Assembly (NCBI GenBank): GCA_964607445.1
Contig: CAZSKN010000009.1
Span: 21,471-85,470, forward strand
DNA from: CALCKU01 sp964607445
GTDB lineage: Bacteria > Pseudomonadota > Alphaproteobacteria > Caulobacterales > Maricaulaceae
DNA length: 64,000 nucleotides
Direction: 5' to 3'
Made by a program: the position numbers and the translations under genes. The first letter of the stretch is position 1. The number at the start of each line of letters is the position of its first letter. Of the stretch, positions 8,618 to 16,222 are shown in pieces. Under the pieces are notes generated by a model that saw only the letters and a list, made by a program, of their open reading frames with translations, was not told the origin of the DNA and ran no database searches.

Positions 8618-10293
8618 TAGAATCTACGGATGAGCTTGTCTTCTTACCTTTAGGAGGGTCAGGTGAAATCGGCATGAATTTGAATCTGTTCGGTTTTGGA
8701 CCAGAACATAATCGAAAATGGATTATTGTTGATATTGGGGTTACATTTGGCGGTGCCGATACGCCCGGGGTCGAAATCATTATGCCGGATACGGCCTTTA
8801 TTGAAGCCTGTAAGAAAGACTTATTGGCCATTGTACTGACCCATGCGCATGAAGATCATATGGGTGCCTTGGCGCGCCTTTGGCCGCGTTTGCAATGCCC
8901 TGTCTATGCCACGCCCTTCACGATGTATCTCGTTAAAGATAGATTGTCTGAATTTGGTTTATTGGAAGATGTTGAATTGCACGAAGTGCCACTTGGTAGT
9001 AGGTTTGACATTGGTCCCTTCGATATTGAAATGATATCGCTTACCCATTCTATTCCAGAACCCAATGCTTTGGCGATTCGAACCTCGCGCGGGCTGGTTT
9101 TGCATACGGGGGATTGGAAAATTGACCCGGACCCTCAAATTGGAGACCCTGTTGATGCGGCGGCCATTCAAGCCTTGGGCCGCGAAGGCATATTGGCGAT
9201 GATATGTGACAGTACGAATGTGTTTTCTCCGGGTATAGCGGGATCAGAAGCCGGTGTTCGCGGCGAACTTACCAAACTGATTGGTGAATATAAGGGGCGT
9301 GGTGTCGCTGTAGCTTCATTTGCGTCTAATGTGGCCCGTCTTGAAAGTGTCATGGTTGCGGCACAGGAAAACCACCGCAGTGTGTGTCTTGTAGGGCGGT
9401 CTATGCACCGCATGGTACGGGCGGCAAAATCAGTCGGGCTTCTTGCCCACACGGCCCCGATTTTAACCGAAGAAGAGGCTGTCAGCCTCCCCCAAGAACA
9501 TGTGCTTTATTTATGTACGGGAAGTCAGGGCGAACCCAGAGCCGCGCTTTCGCGCATAGCTAATCAAGACCATCGGTATATTAAATTTAAATCTGGGGAT
9601 GCTGTTATTTTTTCATCTAAAATTATTCCGGGAAATGAGATTGGAATTTTTGCATTGCAAAATGCCTTGGCGGATGAAGGTATAGAGATTGTGACGGAAA
9701 AAAACCGTCCTATTCATGTATCTGGTCATCCGTGTCGCGATGAATTAGCGCAAATGTATGCGTGGGCAAAACCTGAAATTGCGATCCCTGTTCATGGAGA
9801 ACGCCGGCATCTTTTAGAACATGCGAAACTGGCGAAGGCTCTGGGCGTGAAACAAGCTGTTGCGGCCCGCAATGGGGAAATGCTGAGATTGGATAAGGAT
9901 CATGTTGAAATTATCGACATTGTGCCGTCTGGGAGATTGCACCAAGATGGAAATGTGATTGTGTCGTCTTTAGATAACGGGCTTAGACAACGTCATAAAA
10001 TGGCTTACGCTGGACATGTCGCTTTAAGCTTGGTCTTAGGGGGCAAAGGGCGTATTATTTCAGGCCCGGAACCGCGTATTTCTGGGTTTCCCGAAGGCGA
10101 GCATGGTGATATGTTGGACGGGCTGCTAGATGACGTAGCCGAAGTTGCAGAGCAAGCTCTTAAAAACTTACGCAGCCCTGAAAAGTTAAATGAAGATAAT
10201 ATTGAACATCATATTGCGGCGCGTGTTAAAAAATTTATGAAAATGAAAACCGGAAAACGCGCCATTATTGATGTGACCGTACATAAAATTTAA
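8614..10293 (+). CDS. rnj: Ribonuclease J
   Basis: 559 residues, a metallo-beta-lactamase/beta-CASP ribonuclease with 5'-3' exo- and endonuclease activity in rRNA and mRNA processing. The zinc motif HAHEDH is at 77-82, with further ligands in THS and HTGDWK, followed by the beta-CASP insertion and the SGHPCRDELAQMYAWAKPE motif. The C-terminal domain (about 460-559) is shorter than in Firmicutes, as usual in Alphaproteobacteria. Start ATG 8614 overlaps coaX. Confidence 0.96.
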   Translation: MIESTDELVFLPLGGSGEIGMNLNLFGFGPEHNRKWIIVDIGVTFGGADTPGVEIIMPDTAFIEACKKDLLAIVLTHAHEDHMGALARLWPRLQCPVYATPFTMYLVKDRLSEFGLLEDVELHEVPLGSRFDIGPFDIEMISLTHSIPEPNALAIRTSRGLVLHTGDWKIDPDPQIGDPVDAAAIQALGREGILAMICDSTNVFSPGIAGSEAGVRGELTKLIGEYKGRGVAVASFASNVARLESVMVAAQENHRSVCLVGRSMHRMVRAAKSVGLLAHTAPILTEEEAVSLPQEHVLYLCTGSQGEPRAALSRIANQDHRYIKFKSGDAVIFSSKIIPGNEIGIFALQNALADEGIEIVTEKNRPIHVSGHPCRDELAQMYAWAKPEIAIPVHGERRHLLEHAKLAKALGVKQAVAARNGEMLRLDKDHVEIIDIVPSGRLHQDGNVIVSSLDNGLRQRHKMAYAGHVALSLVLGGKGRIISGPEPRISGFPEGEHGDMLDGLLDDVAEVAEQALKNLRSPEKLNEDNIEHHIAARVKKFMKMKTGKRAIIDVTVHKI

Positions 10294-10371
10294 ACTGGAT
10301 GTTCGCGCATTACCCTAAATTACCCAGTAAGACGAAACCGAGTAGAATAGGTGACAGCTAAGGAGAGTGAA

Positions 10372-10803
10372 ATGGAAACTAAGTTTCAATTAGGGCCGTT
10401 AAATCATGTCGGAATTGCCGTGCCAGATATTGAAGCGGCAATTAAAATGTATAGAGATGTATTTGAAGTTACGGATATAACGGACCCTCAAGATTTACCG
10501 CCACAGGGTGTGACCTATGCCTTTGTAAATTTGCCATCAGGCCAAGTTGAATTGATACAGCCATACGGAGAGGCATCACCGATTGCAAAATTTCTGGAGA
10601 AAAACCCAAAGGGCGGTCAACACCATATTTGCTTTGAGGTGGTGGATATATATGCCGCCAGTGAAGCTATGAAACAAAAGGGGATGCGTGTCTTGAATGC
10701 CCCGCGTTTGGGCGCGCATGGGACACCGGTTGTCTTTCTACATCCCGGGGATAGTGGCGGTGTGTTGATAGAACTTATGGAAACGCCACATGCGAAACCC
10801 TAA
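10372..10803 (+). CDS. mce: Methylmalonyl-CoA epimerase
   Basis: 143 residues of the VOC (glyoxalase) fold. It interconverts (2S)- and (2R)-methylmalonyl-CoA in propionate catabolism. Seen: LNHVGIAVPDIEAAIKMY at the start (metal His), GGQHHICFEV in the middle and a C-terminal VLIEL metal Glu. ATG 10372 follows AAGGAGAG (10360-10367); a GTG at 10351 is in frame but lies upstream of this ribosome-binding site and is rejected. It sits between rnj and the DUF1467 gene, a common alphaproteobacterial order. Confidence 0.93.
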   Translation: METKFQLGPLNHVGIAVPDIEAAIKMYRDVFEVTDITDPQDLPPQGVTYAFVNLPSGQVELIQPYGEASPIAKFLEKNPKGGQHHICFEVVDIYAASEAMKQKGMRVLNAPRLGAHGTPVVFLHPGDSGGVLIELMETPHAKP

Positions 10804-10844
10804 AGCCCGAACTTTAAAGTCTACAGATTGAAGGTCGTGCTGTA

Positions 10845-11081
10845 ATGTCTCCATTCTCTATATTTGTTGTCTATTTACTTATTTGGTGGATAGTTTTGTT
10901 TGCAGTTTTACCTATTGGTGTTCGCGGACAAGCGGAAGAGGACAATATTGTACCGGGTTCGGAACCCGGGGCGCCGGTTGATAGTCAAATGAAGAAAAAA
11001 ATTATAATGACGACAATTATTGCGACTTTGATTTGGGCCGTGATCTGCTGCGTTATCATATTCGGGTGGATTAAATTATAA
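10845..11081 (+). CDS. DUF1467 family small membrane protein
   Basis: 78 residues with two hydrophobic helices (about 6-26 and 54-76) separated by a short acidic, Gly/Pro-rich loop. The first helix with WWIVLFAVLPIGVR matches my memory of the DUF1467 family, found almost only in Alphaproteobacteria between mce and proS. Function is unknown. The location argues for a conserved role in the envelope, but nothing in the sequence gives an activity. Confidence 0.85.
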   Translation: MSPFSIFVVYLLIWWIVLFAVLPIGVRGQAEEDNIVPGSEPGAPVDSQMKKKIIMTTIIATLIWAVICCVIIFGWIKL

Positions 11082-11126
11082 GCCTTTGCTTATGTTATTT
11101 TACAGGACGGAACTTGTCGGCTTGCT

Positions 11127-11168
11127 GATAAGAGGATAGCGTAGTCCAAGAAGAAAAGGATTCTTATC
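11127..11168 (+). promoter_or_regulatory. Inverted repeat around the proS ribosome-binding site
   Basis: GATAAGA at 11127-11133 is perfectly complementary to TCTTATC at 11162-11168. The loop of 28 bases holds the AAAAGGA ribosome-binding site (11154-11160), and the second arm ends one base before the proS ATG at 11170. In the mRNA this could form a weak seven-pair stem at the start codon. Whether it regulates proS is inference; seven pairs with a long loop may be chance. Confidence 0.35.
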
Positions 11169-11169
11169 C

Positions 11170-12501
11170 ATGCGATTATCGCGTTATTTTTTACCTGTTT
11201 TAAAAGAAACCCCTGCTGAGGCCAGTATTGCCTCTCATCGCTATATGTTGCGGGCAGGGATGATTAAGCAAAACAGTGCTGGCATTTATACATGGTTACC
11301 CATGGGCCATAAAGTTCTTAAGAAAATCGAACATATTGTACGCGAGGAACAAAACCGGGCCGGTGCGGTTGAACTTTTAATGCCAACCATTCAATCCGCC
11401 GATTTATGGAAGGAAACCGGACGCTATGAGGCTTATGGACCGGAAATGCTACGCATAACGGATCGTAGCGACCGGGAAATGCTTTATGGGCCCACGAATG
11501 AAGATATGATTACGGATGTGTTCCGGTCTTTTGTGAGGTCTTACAAGGACCTACCGCAATGTCTTTATCATATTCAATGGAAGTTCAGGGATGAACGGCG
11601 CCCGCGTTTCGGTATTATGCGTGGGCGAGAATTCCTTATGAAAGATGCCTATTGTTTTGACATAGATGCAAAGAGCGCCAGACGGTCTTATAATAAAATG
11701 TTTGCAAGCTATCTTAACACTTTTGCGCGTTTGGGGGTGACGGCCGTGCCTATGCGCGCAGATACGGGGCCTATCGGCGGTGACTTGTCGCATGAGTTTT
11801 TGATTTTGGCGGATACAGGTGAGTCCGAGGTGTTTTTGCATAAGGATTTGATTGAAATGGATCCGCCCGGCGACGTAGATTTTGACAGTGATTTGTCTCA
11901 TATCTTTAAACAACGCACTGAACTTTATGCTGCGACTGAAGATATGCACGATGTTGCTGAATTTGAAAAAATTCCTAAAGACAAACGCCTGTCAGCACGC
12001 GGAATAGAGGTTGGGCATATTTTCTACTTTGGAGATAAATATACAGCGCCGATGAAAGCAAAAGTCATGGGGCCGGACGGGAAAGAACATATCGCTTTGG
12101 GGGGGTCTTATGGGATCGGCGTGTCGCGCCTTGTTGGCGCAATTATAGAAGCCAGCCATGATGATAGAGGTATAATCTGGCCGAAATCTGTTACACCTTA
12201 CGGCGTTGGGATACTTAATTTGAAAACAGGTGACGCTGAAACCGATGCGGCTTGTAACAAGCTTTATGAACAATTAACCCAGGCGGGAGTTGATCCGCTT
12301 TATGATGATAAGTCTGATCGTGGCGGGGTTAAATTTTCACGTATGGACCTTATTGGTCTACCTTATCAGATTATTGTCGGGCCTAGGGGATTAAAAGAGG
12401 GTATTGTCGAAGTCAAAGAGCGGGCGACAGATGTGCGTCAGAATATGACGGCTGAAGCGGCCATTGCCTATATTTCTGATGCCTATGCAGGTCTTGTTTA
12501 G
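11170..12501 (+). CDS. proS: Prolyl-tRNA synthetase, short alphaproteobacterial type
   Basis: 443 residues, the short class lacking the cis-editing insertion found in the approximately 570-residue E. coli enzyme. It charges tRNA-Pro with proline. Class II motifs are visible: motif 1 around HKVLKKIEHIVREEQNRAGA, motif 2 FRDERRPRFGIMRGREFLMKDAY, and motif 3 GGSYGIGVSRLVGAI. An anticodon-binding domain follows (about 345-443). The stop is followed directly by the lolC GTG. Confidence 0.97.
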   Translation: MRLSRYFLPVLKETPAEASIASHRYMLRAGMIKQNSAGIYTWLPMGHKVLKKIEHIVREEQNRAGAVELLMPTIQSADLWKETGRYEAYGPEMLRITDRSDREMLYGPTNEDMITDVFRSFVRSYKDLPQCLYHIQWKFRDERRPRFGIMRGREFLMKDAYCFDIDAKSARRSYNKMFASYLNTFARLGVTAVPMRADTGPIGGDLSHEFLILADTGESEVFLHKDLIEMDPPGDVDFDSDLSHIFKQRTELYAATEDMHDVAEFEKIPKDKRLSARGIEVGHIFYFGDKYTAPMKAKVMGPDGKEHIALGGSYGIGVSRLVGAIIEASHDDRGIIWPKSVTPYGVGILNLKTGDAETDAACNKLYEQLTQAGVDPLYDDKSDRGGVKFSRMDLIGLPYQIIVGPRGLKEGIVEVKERATDVRQNMTAEAAIAYISDAYAGLV

Positions 12502-13818
12502 GTGAATGAAATTTCCAATATCGGCCCTGAATTTATTGGACGGCAAAACAAGCCTTTTGGTAGTGTTGAGCGTGCGATATCGCGTCGTTATTTAGGGGCT
12601 AAAAAATCGGAAGGCGGAGTCGCGGCAATCGCATGGATTTCGTTTATTTGTATTGTTTTAGCAATTATCGCCATGATTACGATTATGTCGATTATGAACG
12701 GTTTTCGGGCGAAGCTTTTAGAACTCACTATTGGATCTCAGGGGCATATGTATGTGCTCTCCTCGACACCAAACCCGACTCCGGAAAGCTTGCGCCATAT
12801 GGAGGCGCGTTTAGCCGCTGTCCCCGGCGTTGATGAGGCCTTTGAATTTACCGAAAATTTAGTTGGTGTGCAGGCTAATGGTCAGATTACGATTGGGCAT
12901 GTTATCGGTATACGGCCTGATAATCTCGATAGTTTCGAGTTGATAAATAACAGTATTGAATATGGCACTTTGCAATATTTTGGACAGGGGCGCGGGTCTG
13001 ACCATCAAATTGCGATCGGGGCTTTTATGGCCTCGGAGCTGGGTTTGAGCCTTGGCGATAAATTGACGATTTACTCGGGACGAACCCGAAAAACAGTTAC
13101 AGGTGAAACGCCCGTAATTAAGGCCTATACGATTGGGGCGATTTTTAAAACGGGGCTTTATACCACGGATTTATCGACCATTTATATGGATTATGATCAG
13201 GCTGTTTTACTTTTTGAAAATGGCAAGGTGCCGGGTAGTATACAATTGCGCTTGAAAGACCCGGATAAGATTGATGCGCTTTACGGTGATATACAGGCAG
13301 CGGCGGCACAACCCGTTTTTATCCAGACCTGGAAGGATAAAAATGCGACAACCGCAACGGCTTTGCGTACAGAGCAACTTGCGATGCGGTTTATCTTTAT
13401 TATCGTTGTCGTGATTTCTACCTTTCCGATTTTGGCTGCGATGATCATGTTGGTAAAAAACAAGTCCAAAGATATCGCAATATTACGTACGATCGGGGCG
13501 TCGCGGGCCTCTATATTGCGGATATTTTTTCTGGCTGGTGCTACGGTGGGTACATTGGGGACACTGACCGGGCTGATTCTGGGGATTTTACTTTGCCTGA
13601 ATATTGACGGGGTTCAGGCCGTTATCGAATCGATCACGGGCGTGCCGTTATTTCCTCCTGATGTCTATTCGATTTCCGGCGGTATTCCGGCCAAAGTTGT
13701 TTGGGCAGAAGTGATAGGTGTAGCAATTTGCGGTTTCGTAATTTCTGCCGTGGCGACCTTTTTTCCGGCGTTGAATGCCTCGCGTATCGATCCTGTGGAG
13801 GCGTTGCGTTATGAGTAA
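12502..13818 (+). CDS. lolC: Lipoprotein-releasing ABC transporter permease LolC/LolE family
   Basis: 438 residues. With LolD it extracts lipoproteins from the inner membrane for transfer to LolA. One N-terminal membrane helix (about 45-70, FICIVLAIIAMITIMSIMNGF), a long periplasmic MacB-like domain, and three C-terminal helices are visible, with the conserved KSKDIAILRTIGAS coupling segment. The start is GTG 12502, immediately after the proS stop. The 3' end overlaps lolD by eight bases (ATGAGTAA). A single LolC/E subunit here suggests a homodimer, as in other Alphaproteobacteria. Confidence 0.95.
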   Translation: MNEISNIGPEFIGRQNKPFGSVERAISRRYLGAKKSEGGVAAIAWISFICIVLAIIAMITIMSIMNGFRAKLLELTIGSQGHMYVLSSTPNPTPESLRHMEARLAAVPGVDEAFEFTENLVGVQANGQITIGHVIGIRPDNLDSFELINNSIEYGTLQYFGQGRGSDHQIAIGAFMASELGLSLGDKLTIYSGRTRKTVTGETPVIKAYTIGAIFKTGLYTTDLSTIYMDYDQAVLLFENGKVPGSIQLRLKDPDKIDALYGDIQAAAAQPVFIQTWKDKNATTATALRTEQLAMRFIFIIVVVISTFPILAAMIMLVKNKSKDIAILRTIGASRASILRIFFLAGATVGTLGTLTGLILGILLCLNIDGVQAVIESITGVPLFPPDVYSISGGIPAKVVWAEVIGVAICGFVISAVATFFPALNASRIDPVEALRYE

Positions 13819-14530
13819 ACGACCCATTTTATCAGTACGAAATTTACACCGCTCCTATAAGTCTGGTGAAACTATTTTGCAGGTATTACGCGGCGCTGAT
13901 ATTGATATTTATCCCGGAGAGATGGTGGGTTTAATCGGGCCGTCTGGCTCAGGTAAGTCGACGTTGTTGCATGCAGCGGGGCTTCTTGAAAAACCCAATG
14001 CTGGCACGGTTTATATAAATGGGCGTGAATGCTTGAAATTATCGGATGATAAACGTACGGCTATTCGGCGGGAAACCATAGGGGTTGTGTATCAATTCCA
14101 CCATCTGCAAAAAGAATTTACAGCCGTCGATAATGTAGTGATTCCGCAAATGATCGCCGGTAAGGCCCGCGCAGAATCAGAAGTGGAAGCGCGGCGGCTC
14201 TTGGCAATTATGGGTTTGTCTGAACGTGAACATCATAAACCCTCGCAAATGTCTGGCGGTGAACAACAACGTGTGGCGATTGCGCGGGCAATTTCTAACC
14301 ACCCGCAGATTTTGCTTGCGGATGAACCGACAGGCAACCTTGATCCCAATACATCAAATAGCGTTTTTCAAAGCCTGTTTGATCTTACCCGTCTTGAAGG
14401 CGTCTCTGCCCTTGTCGCAACGCATAATATGCATTTAACGCAATTTATGGACCGGGTATTGACCGTGCGTGACGGTCTGGTTGTCCCTTACACGCCTGAC
14501 GTCACACGTGGGGCCACGCCAGCACTTTGA
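13811..14530 (+). CDS. lolD: Lipoprotein-releasing ABC transporter ATP-binding protein
   Basis: 239 residues, normal for LolD. Walker A GPSGSGKST is at 43-51, followed by the Q-loop, the signature SGGEQQRVAIARA, Walker B ILLADEPTGNLD and the H-loop ATHN. It powers lipoprotein release by the LolC partner encoded just upstream. The ATG at 13811 overlaps the end of lolC, implying translational coupling; the longer open frame upstream is within lolC and not used. The gene is convergent with the permease gene that follows. Confidence 0.96.
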   Translation: MSKRPILSVRNLHRSYKSGETILQVLRGADIDIYPGEMVGLIGPSGSGKSTLLHAAGLLEKPNAGTVYINGRECLKLSDDKRTAIRRETIGVVYQFHHLQKEFTAVDNVVIPQMIAGKARAESEVEARRLLAIMGLSEREHHKPSQMSGGEQQRVAIARAISNHPQILLADEPTGNLDPNTSNSVFQSLFDLTRLEGVSALVATHNMHLTQFMDRVLTVRDGLVVPYTPDVTRGATPAL

Positions 14531-14572
14531 GTTAGCGCTTAATTGAATTTGCCGCGCGCATTGATATAAAAT

Positions 14573-15889
14573 CTATGTCGTCGGTTTGCGTTCGAGGTGT
14601 TTGGATATCAGATAAAATGCGACGCCGACTAAAATCACGCAGACGCCAAAAAGCGCTTTCTGGGGTTCTTCTTTGACAACATAAAATAGGGTGAACGCTG
14701 TGAGGGCAAGATAAATTAGAGGAACGATTGGATAGCCCCAGGTTTTGTAGGGACGTGGCAGATCGGGTTCACGATACCGTAGGATAAATACACCCAATAC
14801 AGCTAAAAAGCTATTAAAGGCCAGCATAGCTCCGGCAAAGATAACAATGGTTTTAAAGCTGGATGTCAGGATAAAAATAAGGGCAATCGCGGATTGAAAA
14901 TATATGGCATTACGGGGCAGCTTTTCTGTATTGGTTTTACCCAGAAACCGTAATGCCGGAAAGTCTTCACCAATAGCTTGTAAGGCTCGCGGGCCCGCGA
15001 GTGTCATAGCGCTAACGGTCGAAATCAGAAGTATGGCCAACATGCCACCTGCAATACGCGCGCCGGTTTCACCAAAGATGTTTTGTGCTGAAATATAGCC
15101 AATTTCGACCTTATTGACGAGTTCTTCAATTGGAGCCGTATAAAGGAATACATAATTCAGTAATACATAAAGCCCCATGACGAGACCCGTACCCAATATT
15201 AATATGCGTGGTAGATCACGTTGAGGGTTTTCAAGCTCGCCGCTGATATATGTTGCGGCATTCCATCCGGTATAGGCGTAAGATACATAGATGAGGGAGA
15301 TTGCGAAAGCGCCGCTTTTGATAACATCTAGGTCACCCGAAACGGGTGTAATTGTCAAAGGTTGCGGAGATTGGGTGAAGAGGAAAGCAGCGAAACAAAA
15401 ACAAAGAATAAGTCCGATTTTGAATGCTGTGAATATGGTTTGAAACCGGCTGCTATCGTTACGGTTACGTCCATGAATTAAGGTGACAATGATGACCAGT
15501 AAACAAGCCAATAACTTTTGTGTGGCATTGCTATAATCGCCGGGGATGGCTGCCGTGCTATATTTACCAAAAGCAATGGCAACCGCAGCAATCGGAGCTG
15601 CAAACCCAATCGTTGCAGATATCCAGCCCGAGATGAAACCCGCGACCGGATGGTAAATACGACCAAGAAAATTATATTCACCTCCAGATCGCGGCAAGGC
15701 TGCCCCGAGCTCTGCGTAAGATGCAGCGCCGCACATGGCGGCGATTCCACCAAAAATCCATAATAATAGAATTGGAAACCCCGTCTTGATGTCTACGAGT
15801 TGGAAGCCGAGACTGGTGAAAACACCTGTTCCCACCATATTGGCAATTATCACGGCGGTCGCTGCACGTGGGGAATAAAACTGTGACAC
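14573..15889 (-). CDS. APC-superfamily amino acid permease
   Basis: 438 residues with about 12 membrane helices. The first helix ANMVGTGVFTSLGFQ carries the unwound GxGxF-type substrate site of APC transporters, and ELGAALPRSGGEYNFLGRIY is the usual helix 2-3 motif. Substrate cannot be told from sequence. I place the start at GTG 15889, five bases behind GAGG; the frame remains open to an ATG at 16021, but that longer version would run across the SOS promoter described here and its extra residues are not family-like. It is oriented against its neighbours, breaking the lolD-dnaE neighbourhood, and may be a later insertion. Confidence 0.88.
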   Translation of the reverse strand: MSQFYSPRAATAVIIANMVGTGVFTSLGFQLVDIKTGFPILLLWIFGGIAAMCGAASYAELGAALPRSGGEYNFLGRIYHPVAGFISGWISATIGFAAPIAAVAIAFGKYSTAAIPGDYSNATQKLLACLLVIIVTLIHGRNRNDSSRFQTIFTAFKIGLILCFCFAAFLFTQSPQPLTITPVSGDLDVIKSGAFAISLIYVSYAYTGWNAATYISGELENPQRDLPRILILGTGLVMGLYVLLNYVFLYTAPIEELVNKVEIGYISAQNIFGETGARIAGGMLAILLISTVSAMTLAGPRALQAIGEDFPALRFLGKTNTEKLPRNAIYFQSAIALIFILTSSFKTIVIFAGAMLAFNSFLAVLGVFILRYREPDLPRPYKTWGYPIVPLIYLALTAFTLFYVVKEEPQKALFGVCVILVGVAFYLISKHLERKPTT

Positions 15890-15986
15890 ATCAACCTCGT
15901 TTATATGGGGACGTTTTTTCAAATAGAGGAGGTGGGCCAAAATGAGAACCAATCTCCATAAATAAGGTGTGTGTATGATAAGTCCC

Positions 15987-16016
15987 TTGACAAGAGAGAG
16001 GGGATATTTGTATAAG
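15987..16016 (+). promoter_or_regulatory. Consensus sigma-70-type promoter for the small SOS gene
   Basis: TTGACA at 15987-15992 and TATAAG at 16011-16016 are separated by 18 bases (17 if GTATAA is taken). This is among the best promoter matches in the window. The LexA box begins at the last base of the -10 element, so repressor binding would cover the transcription start. Transcription would begin near 16022-16024, leaving a leader of about 35 bases before ATG 16058. Confidence 0.75.
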
Positions 16017-16030
16017 AACAAAAAGTGAAC
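16016..16030 (+). promoter_or_regulatory. LexA (SOS) box, alphaproteobacterial type
   Basis: GAACAAAAAGTGAAC is an exact GAAC-N7-GAAC direct repeat, the reverse complement of the GTTC-N7-GTTC operator used by alphaproteobacterial LexA. It overlaps the -10/start region of the promoter at 15987-16016 and lies 27 bases before the ATG of the 30-residue protein. A second exact match lies upstream of lexA in this same window, supporting the motif as the LexA site of this organism. Confidence 0.8.
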
Positions 16031-16057
16031 ATTTGGAGTTTAACTGGGGATAATCAC

Positions 16058-16150
16058 ATGAAGCAACTTGTTATGGATATTAGTGCAGGTATGGTTATGG
16101 CAGGATTCGTGTCCATGATGACAATATGGATGGTTGTGCTGGGGGGGTAG
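16058..16150 (+). CDS. SOS-regulated 30-aa single-pass membrane protein, SidA-like candidate
   Basis: Thirty codons from ATG 16058 to TAG 16150. GGGGA (16046-16050) sits seven bases before the ATG. A short N-terminus (MKQLVMD) is followed by a hydrophobic, Met- and Gly-rich segment of about 22 residues with one Trp, enough for one membrane helix. The promoter and LexA box upstream make it a probable DNA-damage-induced gene. Caulobacter SidA is a 29-residue inner-membrane SOS protein that blocks division through FtsW; I recall that it too lies beside dnaE. Size, topology, control and probably position agree, but I cannot align the two sequences. The alternative is a leader peptide for dnaE, 72 bp downstream. 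Confidence 0.7.
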   Translation: MKQLVMDISAGMVMAGFVSMMTIWMVVLGG

Positions 16151-16222
16151 CTCAATGACTGAGCATATATCTCCATAGTTTTAGACCGAAGTGTTTATGA
16201 ATAAGGTTTTATAGGGGATCAT

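Noticed and set aside
15890..16021. 44-residue N-terminal extension of the permease
   Set aside because: It runs over the SOS promoter and LexA box start, lacks a ribosome-binding site, and the GTG at 15889 has a well-placed GAGG.
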